This document shows positions 1 to 7,096 of a DNA stretch of 8,345 bases, piece by piece. A program made the translations under genes and the position numbers. The stretch's first letter is position 1; every line of letters begins with the position of its first letter. The notes beneath the pieces were generated by a model, which saw only the letters and a list, made by a program, of their open reading frames with translations, did no database searches and had not been told where the DNA came from. Source of the stretch: Syntrophomonadaceae bacterium (lineage in GTDB: Bacteria > Bacillota_D > Dethiobacteria > DTU022); the NCBI GenBank assembly GCA_003551865.1, contig PUNU01000126.1, positions 1 to 8,345 of the forward strand. Direction: 5' to 3'.

Positions 1-5
1 CGACC

Positions 6-156
6 CTCTCCCACCAGGGGAGAGGGAGATGGTTGTGGTTTCTCCCAGCTGGGGAGAGGGAGATGGTTGTGGTTTCTTCCAGCAGGGGAGGGATTTTTTA
101 ACCCTTCTCATGCCGGGGGGAGATTTTTTGGGCCTTTGCCCATCAGGGTAAGGCCC
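6..156. repeat. Tandem array of ~34-bp palindromic repeats
   Basis: Two adjacent 34-bp units (17-50 and 51-84) differ at only two positions. A third, diverged unit begins at 85, and shorter relatives begin near 117 and 146. Each unit boundary is an imperfect palindrome of the form CTCCC-(4-5 nt)-GGGGAG, so up to five hairpins can form in series, at about 10-24, 43-58, 77-92, 103-123 and 130-156. Units 3 and 4 have replaced the GATGGTTGTGG core with a T6 run. The array occupies the gene-free end of the pilus operon and codes for nothing evident. It could be a short intergenic repeat family or part of a terminator region. No transposase is nearby. Confidence 0.7.
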
Positions 157-165
157 ATATTTTAT
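130..165 (+). terminator. Candidate intrinsic terminator, plus-strand orientation
   Basis: A strong hairpin (130-156) pairs GGGCCTT with AAGGCCC, and CCC with GGG around an ATCA loop, with one small bulge. On the plus strand it is followed by ATATTTTAT, a reasonable U-rich tail. On the minus strand it is followed by A6, so it would be a poor terminator for the pilus operon unless it works without a U tract. It would therefore serve a plus-strand gene lying left of the window, converging with the pilus operon. Confidence 0.4.
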
Positions 166-245
166 CATATATGGCGCCGCTTTCATTCAGCAAGGACAAT
201 AGGCTTAGTATTTACCATATTTTTTTGACCAACCGTAAGCCCCGG

Positions 246-782
246 TTAATCGCCCTGGCTGTAAAAAGCATTGGCGGAAATGGAAACTGTTGTCATGCCT
301 CCGCCTCCGCCCCGGCTCAGATCCAGGTCGTTTATGCGGATAGCCCGGTCGCCGTTATACAGGTGCCTGAAAAAGGCGCCCAGGTCGCGAAAGCTGCCTT
401 CGATGTCCAGGGTGAAGGGCATAACAGTGTAATTTCCCTCGACAGCCCGTGATCCAAAATTTATCTCCCTGGCCCGCAGGTCGTACTCATAGGCCAGGCG
501 GTGGATATAGCGCAAAAGCCGGTCTTCTTCCGGTTCGGGCGGGATCATCTTTTCGGCAAAGTTCAGGCGTTCTTCATATTCCGCGGCGCGGTCGCGGTGT
601 TCTTGCAGGCGCGCCAGGTGGGCCCGGGCCTCTTCGAGGGCTGTTTCTTCTTCTTCCACTTCCGCCTGCAAGTCCCTAAAGGTTGAAAACTGCAGGATAA
701 TCATGACAAGGGCCAGTATTATGGCCAGAGCTGTAATGCCAATTATTATATACTTACTCGCAGATCCGGAGGTTGAGAGCAT
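246..782 (-). CDS. pilO: PilO, type IV pilus inner-membrane alignment protein
   Basis: This 178-residue protein has the PilO layout. It has a short cytoplasmic N-terminus, one membrane helix (about 11-31) and an acidic, charged coiled coil (about 34-78). A C-terminal ferredoxin-like domain (about 86-175) carries a glycine run (159-162) in a probable loop. PilO pairs with PilN outside the membrane and links the PilM ring and platform to the outer parts of the machine. The ATG at 782 is chosen because it lies 1 nt after the pilN stop, with AGAGGGGG 9 nt upstream. The longer reading from 872 would overlap pilN by 89 bases and adds an uncharacteristic N-terminus. It is the last gene of the operon. 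Identification rests on architecture and on pilM-pilN-pilO order, since PilO sequences are poorly conserved. Confidence 0.85.
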   Translation of the reverse strand: MLSTSGSASKYIIIGITALAIILALVMIILQFSTFRDLQAEVEEEETALEEARAHLARLQEHRDRAAEYEERLNFAEKMIPPEPEEDRLLRYIHRLAYEYDLRAREINFGSRAVEGNYTVMPFTLDIEGSFRDLGAFFRHLYNGDRAIRINDLDLSRGGGGGMTTVSISANAFYSQGD

Positions 783-783
783 A

Positions 784-1371
784 TCACTGATCCCCCTCTC
801 TTTCTTCCGTGAACCGGGGACCGGGAAGCACAACAGCTTCGAGGGTAAACTGCACCGCTCTGCGCTCCTCAAAGGTGGTCTCCGTCGAGGTCTGGGTGCG
901 GATATCTTCGAGCTGTTCCATGGCCTTTATCCGCTCCAGCAGTTCGGCCACGTTGTCGTGGCTGTAGCCCCAGCCGTCCAGGTTAAATGTGCCCTCTTCT
1001 TCACTGTAGCTTAAGCTCAGATCGGAAAACCAGACGATGCCGGTGGGCATCTTTGTGCCGATATCGAGCAGGAGCGCGTGCCACTCCGGCATGGTGCCCA
1101 TGGCCGTGTCGAGCATTTCTTCCGCGGCGGTCATATCCAGGTAAAGCTGTTCGTATTCGGCCAGCGCTTCGGCCTGCCTTTCAATCTCCTCTCTTTCTTC
1201 ACGCAGTGACTGCAGGTTACTGCGGATGAGCAGGTTGGTTGCCAGAAGGAATGCGTTAATGACCAGCAGGATCACAAAGACCATGGCCGCAATCCGCAGT
1301 ATTTTGGCCTGCCTGCGCTCATCGAGCCGTCTCTTCTTTATTTCCGGGGGCAGTAAGCTTACATAATCCAA
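784..1371 (-). CDS. pilN: PilN, type IV pilus assembly protein (TTG start)
   Basis: This 195-residue protein begins with the family's short cytoplasmic tail containing VSLLPPEI, the conserved element that inserts into the PilM groove. A basic stretch (12-23), a membrane helix (about 27-48), a coiled coil (about 50-90) and a ferredoxin-like C-terminal domain (about 95-183) follow. It should dimerise with PilO outside the membrane and tie it to cytoplasmic PilM. The start is a TTG at 1371. It is the only in-frame start that gives the expected N-terminus, and GGAGG lies 9 nt upstream, inside the end of pilM. The nearby ATGs are out of frame, and the in-frame ATG at 1419 lies inside pilM. The gap to pilM is 4 nt and to pilO 1 nt, so translation is probably coupled. 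Confidence 0.88.
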   Translation of the reverse strand: MDYVSLLPPEIKKRRLDERRQAKILRIAAMVFVILLVINAFLLATNLLIRSNLQSLREEREEIERQAEALAEYEQLYLDMTAAEEMLDTAMGTMPEWHALLLDIGTKMPTGIVWFSDLSLSYSEEEGTFNLDGWGYSHDNVAELLERIKAMEQLEDIRTQTSTETTFEERRAVQFTLEAVVLPGPRFTEEREGDQ

Positions 1372-1375
1372 GCGA

Positions 1376-2389
1376 TCATCCCTCCAGGCCGCGGCGGGCC
1401 AGGCCGGCGCTGATTGCATAGTCTACGGCCTTTAAGCCTGAGCCTTCAAATTTATCGGCATTGGCAAAACCGGAAAACGGGTTTACCACCCGCACCGGCA
1501 AAGTTAGCGCTTCTTCGAGCCGTGAGTTTATACCGGGGAGGCGGGCTCCCCTGCCGTTTAAAACAAGTGCTTCTATGTCATTGGCGTTTTCCTGGCCCTG
1601 GTAGTAGGTGAGCGAAGAACGGGCCTCGTAAATCAGGTTATTGGCCCAGGAGGTCACCTTTGCCCGCCGGTCACCGGAGTCAACAGCCGCTTCATTTAAC
1701 ACGGCTTCAAGTGAACTGCCCAGCTCGGAGGCAAGGTCTGCCAGTTTAATGGAAACCAGGCGGGCCAGGCGGGGCTCGCCCCGGTCGACGACCAGGATGC
1801 TGCTGAAACCGTTGGCCACGTTTATCACTCCGACCGTGCGGTTTATGGCCGCCTCGGGCAAAATGCGCCTTAAGGCCAGGGTGGAAACATCGATGTCTTC
1901 CGGCTCCAGGCCGGCGACCTCGAGCGCCTCCAAAAAGTTGTTAAGCATGTCGCGCCGGGCGGCCACCAGCAGGATCTCCAGGATCGGGTTTCCTTCCGGG
2001 TCGGTGCCCTCGCCAATAACAGTGTAATCCATAACTACCGCATCCAGCGAGAGGGGCAAAAGCTCCTGGGCGTGGAAACTGACCACGTTGCCCAGCTTAT
2101 CGGGCGGCGCCTTGGGCACAGTGGTAAAGCGGACCAGGACCCCCTGGTTGGAAATGCCTAGCAAAACCCGGTTATGCCTGATCGCCCGCGAATTCCAGAG
2201 ATTCCTTAGAGAATATCCAACCTCACGGGGCTGAACCACCATACCTTCTTCCACCGCACCGGTGGGCAGTCCCGTTTCGGCCATGTTAATTATTTTTGGC
2301 GACCTGGCATTGCCGGATGCCTCCACCGCCCGGGCGGTACCGGTATCAATTTCCAGGCCCACTGAACGTTCTGCAGAACCAATTGCCAT
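1376..2389 (-). CDS. pilM: PilM, actin-like type IV pilus ATPase-fold protein
   Basis: This 337-residue protein matches the PilM/FtsA-like actin fold. The nucleotide-binding motifs are GLEIDTGTARAVE (11-23, phosphate-1 region), GVINVANGFSSILVV (187-201, phosphate-2 region) and VLNGRGARLPG (276-286, adenosine region), with an inserted 1C-like subdomain between. PilM forms a cytoplasmic ring and binds the N-terminal tail of PilN. The aspartates usual in the phosphate motifs of the family are Glu13 and Asn190 here, so nucleotide hydrolysis may be weak or lost. Start: a TTG at 2401 abuts the GGGAG site with no spacer, so the ATG at 2389 (spacing 12) is preferred. It follows pilC by 19 nt and precedes pilN by 4 nt. 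Confidence 0.9.
   Translation of the reverse strand: MAIGSAERSVGLEIDTGTARAVEASGNARSPKIINMAETGLPTGAVEEGMVVQPREVGYSLRNLWNSRAIRHNRVLLGISNQGVLVRFTTVPKAPPDKLGNVVSFHAQELLPLSLDAVVMDYTVIGEGTDPEGNPILEILLVAARRDMLNNFLEALEVAGLEPEDIDVSTLALRRILPEAAINRTVGVINVANGFSSILVVDRGEPRLARLVSIKLADLASELGSSLEAVLNEAAVDSGDRRAKVTSWANNLIYEARSSLTYYQGQENANDIEALVLNGRGARLPGINSRLEEALTLPVRVVNPFSGFANADKFEGSGLKAVDYAISAGLARRGLEG
1381..1385 (-). promoter_or_regulatory. Ribosome binding site deciding the pilN TTG start
   Basis: GGAGG within the last codons of pilM lies 9 nt before TTG at 1371. The ATG overlapping the pilM stop (ATGATC) is out of frame and reaches a stop after five codons, so the TTG is the credible start. Confidence 0.7.
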
Positions 2390-2408
2390 GTAAGCTGACA
2401 ACTCCCTG

Positions 2409-3611
2409 TTAGATCTGAGTAATAACCGTAAATATCGGCAGGTAAAGGGCTATGAGCATGCCGCCGACCATGATCCCGATAAAAACCAGCATCAGCGGTT
2501 CAATCAGGGCGGTCAGCCCCTTGGTCATGGTCGCTACCTCTTCTTCAAAAAAGGCGGCCACTTTATCCATCATCTCGGGTATATCACCGGTTTCCTCGCC
2601 GACGGCGATCATATGGGTAACCATCGGCGGAAAGACCCCGCTTTCTTCCAGGGGAGAAGCGACACTGCTACCTTCGTGTATCCGCTCGCCGGCATAGTCG
2701 GTGGCATCCATTACCATGGTGTTCCCTGTTGCTTTTCCTGAGGCATTTAAAGCCTGCACCACCGGAACCCCGGTGGCCATCATGGTTGAAAAAGTGCGGG
2801 CAAAGCTGGCGATGACCGTCTTCTGGATCAGGTCGCCGAAGATGGGCAGGCGGAACTTGATCCGGTCAAGCCTTCTCTTACCCGGATCACTTCTGGCATA
2901 AGCGCGCAGGGCCATTATAAAGACAAATATGAGGGGAAAAATAATATACCAGTAAGATTGCATAAATTCGGAAAGGCTGATAATAAACTGCGTTGGCAGG
3001 GGCAGATCAGCCCCCGGTGGGAAAAACCCGACAAAAATAGGCACCAGGAAAAAGAGCATGGCTAAAAAGACCACAATGGCAAAAGCCAGGACCGCTACGG
3101 GATAAAATGAGGCCGACTTGATATTGTCGCGCAGCTCTTTATCTTTCTGCAGCTGGTTGGACAGGCGGCCCAAGGTCGCTTCCAGCGAACCTCCCGCCTC
3201 ACCGGCACTGACCATGTAGATATAGAGATCGGAAAAAATATTGGTGTGGCTTTTAAGCGCTTCGCTGAAACTGGAGCCGCCTTCGACATTTTTTGCAGTA
3301 TCCTCCAGGGCTTTGCCCAGGGTGCGGTTGGTAGCCTGGCGGCTCAGGGTAAAAAGAGCCCGGGTTAAAGGAACACCCGAATTGAGCATTGCCGCCAGCT
3401 GACGGCTGAAAAGGCTTAAATCACCCAGCTTTACCTTCGCCTTAAATTGAAACGAGCTGAACAGCTGTGACTGCTTGACTTCCTTGATGTCTGTGGCCAT
3501 CAGGCCCATGGAACGCAGGCGTTCGGCCACATTGGTCGCTTCTTCAGCCTCAAGCTTACCGGTGACGACTTCTCCCGATTTGTTAACCGCTTCATACTTG
3601 TAGGAACCCAT
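2409..3611 (-). CDS. pilC: PilC, type IV pilus inner-membrane platform protein
   Basis: This 400-residue protein belongs to the GspF/PilC family and is full length. It has an N-terminal region typical of the family (KYEAVNKSGEVVTGKLEA, 5-22) and two homologous T2SSF domains, about 66-190 and 269-391. Each opens with the F(S/A)R...M...GVP pattern (FSRQLAAMLNSGVP at 68-81, FARTFSTMMATGVP at 270-283). Both also have the GE..G signature (GEAGG, GEETG). Membrane helices lie at about 173-196, 219-237 and 371-393. PilC sits in the membrane above the cytoplasmic motor and transmits its rotation to pilin insertion or removal. ATG with GGAG 10 nt upstream. The 95-nt gap from pilT contains no convincing promoter. 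Confidence 0.95.
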   Translation of the reverse strand: MGSYKYEAVNKSGEVVTGKLEAEEATNVAERLRSMGLMATDIKEVKQSQLFSSFQFKAKVKLGDLSLFSRQLAAMLNSGVPLTRALFTLSRQATNRTLGKALEDTAKNVEGGSSFSEALKSHTNIFSDLYIYMVSAGEAGGSLEATLGRLSNQLQKDKELRDNIKSASFYPVAVLAFAIVVFLAMLFFLVPIFVGFFPPGADLPLPTQFIISLSEFMQSYWYIIFPLIFVFIMALRAYARSDPGKRRLDRIKFRLPIFGDLIQKTVIASFARTFSTMMATGVPVVQALNASGKATGNTMVMDATDYAGERIHEGSSVASPLEESGVFPPMVTHMIAVGEETGDIPEMMDKVAAFFEEEVATMTKGLTALIEPLMLVFIGIMVGGMLIALYLPIFTVITQI

Positions 3612-3706
3612 AGATGATACACTCCAAAACAGTTTGTATATAAACCCTCAAGCAACCTAAAAAATTAGATCCTTGCGTTTTTGTCTGCGTTTAACCGGAT
3701 TATATA

Positions 3707-4810
3707 TTATCCCCCGTAGCCGACAGACTCCCGCTTGAGCAGTCTTTCCATTTCACCCCGGTCGATGCATTTTTCCAGGGCTTCCTGGTAAGAAATTTGG
3801 CCGGTCGCAACCAGGTTGGCCAGCGACTGGTCCATTGTTTGCATACCCACTGAGTGGCTGGCCTGTATTACCGAGTACAACTGGTGTTCTTTGCCCTCCC
3901 GGATCATAGATCTAACGGCATTGTTGGCTTTTAAAAATTCCATGGCCAGGACCCTGCCTTCGCCTACCGCCTTGGGAATTAGCTGCTGGGAAAGCACAGC
4001 CTGCAGTGAACCGCTCAGCTGCTGGCGAATCTGTCCGCGCTGGTGTTCGGCAAATACGTCGACAATCCGGTTGATGGTGAGCGGCGCGGTCTGGGTGTGC
4101 AGGGTGGAAAAGACCAGGTGACCGGTTTCCGCCGCAGTAAGGGCAATGGCGATGCTCTCCAGGTCGCGCATCTCCCCGATTAAAATAACGTCGGGGTCGT
4201 GCCTTAAGACGTGGCGCAGGGCGGCGGGATATGTATGGGTGTCTACACCCACCTCGCGTTGTTTAACCGTCGATTTTTTGTGTGAATGCAAAAACTCGAT
4301 CGGGTCTTCGACGGTGATAATATTTAAGTAGCGTTCCCGGTTGATGATATCGAGCATGGCCGCCAGGGTGGTCGACTTGCCGTGACCGGTCGGACCGGTC
4401 ACCAATATCAGCCCGCGGGGCAGGAAGCAGAGGTCCTTTACCCCGGGTAAAACTCCCAGGCTGTCCAGCTCGGGGATCTCAAAGGGGACAATCCGCAGGG
4501 CCATAGCCGGTGTGCCCCGCTGGATCATTATGTTTCCCCGGAAGCGAGCTGTATTGGGGATGGCATACGAAAAATCGAGTTCCATATCTTTTTTTAGCTG
4601 TTCGACCTGGTGGGGCTTGATAATTTGCAGCATCAGTTCTTTAACGTGTTCCGGACGAAGGACCGGATATTCGAGCCTTTTCATATCTCGGTCGATGCGG
4701 AAAATCGGAGGGTTCATGGGCACAATATGGACGTCGGAAGCTTTCTGTTCGACAGCCATATACAAAAGCTGATCCATGCTCAGTGGATATTTGTTGTTGT
4801 TATTGCTCAT
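3707..4810 (-). CDS. pilT: PilT, type IV pilus retraction ATPase
   Basis: This 367-residue GspE/PilT-family hexameric ATPase depolymerises pili, driving twitching motility and DNA uptake in species studied. Visible motifs are Walker A GPTGHGKST (139-147), an Asp box with NIITVEDPIEFLH (163-175), Walker B VILIGEMRD (208-216, catalytic Glu213) and a His box GHLVFSTLHTQTA (230-242). AVRSMIRE (298-305) corresponds to the AIRNLIRE motif that marks PilT proper. The lack of a long N1 domain also separates it from PilB. Walker A has His143 where the family nearly always has Ser. ATG at 4810 with GGGGAAG 7 nt upstream. The extension ATPase PilB is not in this window. It sits between the secretin-like gene and pilC in the same operon. 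Confidence 0.94.
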   Translation of the reverse strand: MSNNNNKYPLSMDQLLYMAVEQKASDVHIVPMNPPIFRIDRDMKRLEYPVLRPEHVKELMLQIIKPHQVEQLKKDMELDFSYAIPNTARFRGNIMIQRGTPAMALRIVPFEIPELDSLGVLPGVKDLCFLPRGLILVTGPTGHGKSTTLAAMLDIINRERYLNIITVEDPIEFLHSHKKSTVKQREVGVDTHTYPAALRHVLRHDPDVILIGEMRDLESIAIALTAAETGHLVFSTLHTQTAPLTINRIVDVFAEHQRGQIRQQLSGSLQAVLSQQLIPKAVGEGRVLAMEFLKANNAVRSMIREGKEHQLYSVIQASHSVGMQTMDQSLANLVATGQISYQEALEKCIDRGEMERLLKRESVGYGG

Positions 4811-4867
4811 AGTTAATCTTCCCCACAGTAGAATATAATTTGTGCCGTTTCCGGCTGTCCGGATTAT

Positions 4868-6403
4868 TTATTCGTTATCTTGCTGCCCGGATTGTTCTCC
4901 TAACTCCTCTTCCTCGCTGCTCGTTCTTTTAAATACGGCCTCGAGGCTGCGGTCGGCCGCTATGCTGAAGGTGTAAGCCGGGTTGGTCGACACCTCGGAG
5001 CCGCCTTCGATCCAGCGCACAAATTCGTAGCCTTCGCCCGCTGCGGCCTGGACCGTAACACCGGCGCCCTGCATATAGGTGCCCCGGCCGGTCAGCTTGC
5101 CGCCTTCATTGGGGACGGCATTGAGCTCGACCGAGTAGTAACGGATGCTCGCAGCACCGCCGGCATCGGGGATCTGCTGACCGCCTCCGCTTCCACCCGG
5201 ATCCGGTTCGGGATCCGGTTCAGGCTCTGGCTCAGGCTCCGGCTCGATCACTTCTTCTTCGTCAAAAGTAAAAGGCGTGCCGGGAGTGCCGGCAATTTCT
5301 TCAATCATCTGGTTGACCAGCTCTATATTGTCGGCCGTTCCTTCGGCGATCAGGTAGCGAAGCTGGTTTTGGTGATCATTGGCTATGTCGCGGGTGATCT
5401 TCATCTTGATATCGTAGGGCTTGATTACCGGGCTTTCCCAGTCCATGTAGATGGAAGGCACGGGATCGGGATGATCCCAGGTCACCCAGCCCATATCGGT
5501 CCGGTCGTCGCGGAAGCCGTCCAGCAAAATGCTGAGCAGGTCGATCAGGGCCTCGAGCTCTTCAGCGGCCTGCGGCCCGGAGGCGGTCGCCACCGGCATC
5601 CTGATTTTACGGGCCCCGCTTTCGCCGAGCACCACATTTTCCCTGATATCCAATTTATTAATGATTTCGCGCGCCTTGCCCAGGACCATGGGGGTGCCCT
5701 GCATCCAGATGGCATGCTGGCCGGTATCGATGGTCAGCTTTTGCACCATATCATCATCTATACCCAGTTCTTCGATATAGCCTTCCATGGAGTCGGCGGA
5801 CACGTAATAGAGGTCGAAACGGGTAAGCATCATGCGGTTGTAGAAATCTTCGTGGAGTTTTTCTCTTTCTCCAACAATATAGTTGCTGCCCAGGGTGAGA
5901 TAATCATAGCCCACTTTCTGCAGAACAGTCTGCAAAGTGGTGATCGGTGAAAGGATTTCAGTTTTGATGGTGATGGTGGCAGGTTCTCCGAGAAAGATAA
6001 TATTGCCTTCCAGTTTGTAGGCAATAAGCGATAAGACATCAAGCAGGTCGGCATCCTTGACGTCTAAGGACATGCGGGAAGGAATACCGTGAGCCGGACG
6101 GGGAGTGGTGACTGTATCGGTTACATCGGCCCACATATCTTCGGTAAAAGGCACTGAACCGTCGCCGACGGGGGCCGGTTCCTGTTCAGGCAAGTCGTGC
6201 GGAACTTCAAGGGCGGCCTCTGCGGCCTCCCCCGCACCGCTTTTTTCCTGCGTCAGACCGGGCAGGCCCGCCGCGGTGGTTCCTGCGATGTTCAGGGAGC
6301 AGTTGACGGAGGCAAAAAGAATTATGGCCAGGCCGAAAGCCCCAAACAACAGGCGCCGGTCAATGCTGTAAACATTTCTTCTCCTTCGTGATAATCTACT
6401 CAC
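4868..6403 (-). CDS. Secretin N-domain (PilQ-like) protein without barrel, with InlB-type repeat
   Basis: This 511-residue protein starts at a GTG directly after the pilP-like stop, with GGAGG 5 nt upstream inside that gene. It has a basic N-terminus, a membrane anchor or signal (about 19-33) and a disordered acidic stretch (45-105). An STN-like region follows (110-180, MSLDVKDADLLDVLSLIAYK), then a secretin-N-like domain (about 193-254) and a degenerate third one (about 328-371). Next are an acidic Glu-Pro linker (387-402), a Gly/Ser stretch, and one InlB B-repeat/Flg_new_2-like unit (about 422-493, with YEFVRWIEGG and NPAYTF). The secretin barrel domain that ends PilQ is absent and there is no frameshift. 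Inference: an exported, membrane-tethered PilQ remnant or adaptor that contacts PilP/PilO and reaches into the cell wall. Domain calls are by eye. Confidence 0.75.
   Translation of the reverse strand: MSRLSRRRRNVYSIDRRLLFGAFGLAIILFASVNCSLNIAGTTAAGLPGLTQEKSGAGEAAEAALEVPHDLPEQEPAPVGDGSVPFTEDMWADVTDTVTTPRPAHGIPSRMSLDVKDADLLDVLSLIAYKLEGNIIFLGEPATITIKTEILSPITTLQTVLQKVGYDYLTLGSNYIVGEREKLHEDFYNRMMLTRFDLYYVSADSMEGYIEELGIDDDMVQKLTIDTGQHAIWMQGTPMVLGKAREIINKLDIRENVVLGESGARKIRMPVATASGPQAAEELEALIDLLSILLDGFRDDRTDMGWVTWDHPDPVPSIYMDWESPVIKPYDIKMKITRDIANDHQNQLRYLIAEGTADNIELVNQMIEEIAGTPGTPFTFDEEEVIEPEPEPEPEPDPEPDPGGSGGGQQIPDAGGAASIRYYSVELNAVPNEGGKLTGRGTYMQGAGVTVQAAAGEGYEFVRWIEGGSEVSTNPAYTFSIAADRSLEAVFKRTSSEEEELGEQSGQQDNE
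5198..5245 (-). repeat. Glu/Asp-Pro codon repeat linker
   Basis: Eight consecutive dipeptides (EP, then DP-EP-DP) are encoded by near-identical hexamers (GAGCC, GGAACCGGATCC variants) at residues 387-402. It separates the secretin-like domains from the surface repeat. Such short tandem codon repeats can change copy number, which would vary linker length. Confidence 0.75.
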
Positions 6404-6958
6404 CTAGTCCTCCTCCTCCTCCCGCTCATTTTCATCAATGGCCGGGTCCAATGACCTTACTTCAGGGGGTTTGTCCAGGTAAAGCTTCATTTCCTGGTTG
6501 TGGGCCCGTAAGACCGCCTTGTCGCTGGTGATATCACGCACCGCCCACAGGTCTTCGACATAATCGCCGATGCCCACCATGTAGGAGGTATTCCCCGACT
6601 CGATAACGGCCATGCTGCCGCCCCGGCCGCCGGTGGCGATAGCGGTCAGCCTCATCGGGTCGGCAAAGGGATCGACCAGGGGATCAAACGATGTCCGGCC
6701 GCCGCTGGTCTCTTCGTTGTCCCGTCTCTGCTGGGGAAGCACGTCGACAACCTCGACATCATCGTCCAAGCCTTCCTCTTCTTCCATTCCGGAAGTAACC
6801 GGTCCGTCCGCTGAAGTGTCGTTTAATATAAAAAGGCCGTATACACCCAGCGCTACGGCCAACACCAATATCGAACCGGCGGCGATCAGAAATACTTTGT
6901 TTTTAAAAAGGGGAGAATTAAAAAGTCCGCGATCCTTGCCTGGAGCTTTCCGGTTCAC
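6404..6958 (-). CDS. PilP-like (GspC homology-region) pilus assembly protein
   Basis: This 184-residue bitopic protein has a basic N-terminus, one membrane helix (22-45) and an acidic low-complexity linker (52-90). A compact domain follows (about 97-165) with the PilP/GspC HR-like pattern: PMRLTAIATG, MAVIESGNTSYMVGIGDYVEDLWAVRDI, then KAVLRAHNQEMKLYL. The C-terminus is a run of Glu and Asp. In other systems PilP binds PilN/PilO and the secretin N-domains, which fits its place directly before the secretin-like gene. Unlike proteobacterial PilP it is not evidently a lipoprotein. Start: GTG at 6958 with GAGAGGTG upstream (core spacing about 8). In-frame stops lie just upstream. It is the first large gene after the riboswitch. 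Identification is by pattern and context. Confidence 0.68.
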   Translation of the reverse strand: MNRKAPGKDRGLFNSPLFKNKVFLIAAGSILVLAVALGVYGLFILNDTSADGPVTSGMEEEEGLDDDVEVVDVLPQQRRDNEETSGGRTSFDPLVDPFADPMRLTAIATGGRGGSMAVIESGNTSYMVGIGDYVEDLWAVRDITSDKAVLRAHNQEMKLYLDKPPEVRSLDPAIDENEREEEED

Positions 6959-6964
6959 CTATAA

Positions 6965-6972
6965 CACCTCTC
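6965..6972 (-). promoter_or_regulatory. Ribosome binding site of the pilP-like gene overlapping a small-ORF stop
   Basis: GAGAGGTG precedes GTG at 6958. The TGA of the upstream 41-codon ORF (6971-6973) overlaps its first bases, an arrangement compatible with translational coupling. Confidence 0.5.
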
Positions 6973-7096
6973 AATCGATAAGCGGGGGCAACTGCCCTTT
7001 AACACTGGCGCCTACCGCCTGGTTTGGTAAACTATCCTGCAGCTGCAGAGCGTCTCTTTCGACATCTGCGGTTTGCAGTAACCGGCTTTCTTTCAC
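6971..7096 (-). CDS. Possible 41-aa small protein in the operon leader
   Basis: A reading frame opens at GTG 7096 and runs 41 codons to a TGA that overlaps the ribosome binding site of the pilP-like gene. Its inferred product is hydrophilic, has no membrane segment, and ends in GQLPPLID. About 54% of third positions are G or C, which fits coding DNA but does not prove it. Against it, the only start-like codon is a GTG whose purine-rich stretch (AAAGGGA) abuts it with almost no spacing, and an in-frame TAA lies eight codons upstream. It may be a real small pilus-linked protein, a coupling leader, or a remnant of an older gene. No family is recognised. Confidence 0.3.
   Translation of the reverse strand: MKESRLLQTADVERDALQLQDSLPNQAVGASVKGQLPPLID

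Noticed and set aside
17..116. CRISPR-like repeats
   Set aside because: The 34-bp units are directly adjacent with no unique spacers, and no cas genes are near.
783..872. Upstream start of pilO at 872
   Set aside because: It would overlap pilN by 89 bases and add 30 unusual residues, while ATG 782 has a good ribosome binding site and abuts the pilN stop.
3612..3706. Internal promoter ahead of pilC
   Set aside because: TATACA is present in this A/T-rich gap, but no -35 match is found at 16-18 nt spacing.
3707..4810. Assembly ATPase PilB/GspE
   Set aside because: It is too short for PilB, lacks the N1 domain, and carries the AVRSMIRE motif typical of PilT.
5369..5950. 193-codon plus-strand open frame
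   Set aside because: It lies wholly antisense to the secretin-like gene, has no ribosome binding site, and its His/Gly-rich translation mirrors the codon use of the real gene.
7018..7075. Second GEMM-like aptamer in the leader
   Set aside because: GCAAACC and TCGAAAGAGACGC resemble pieces of the aptamer, but the hairpin, tetraloop receptor and 3' strand are missing, and the stretch is better read as the small ORF.
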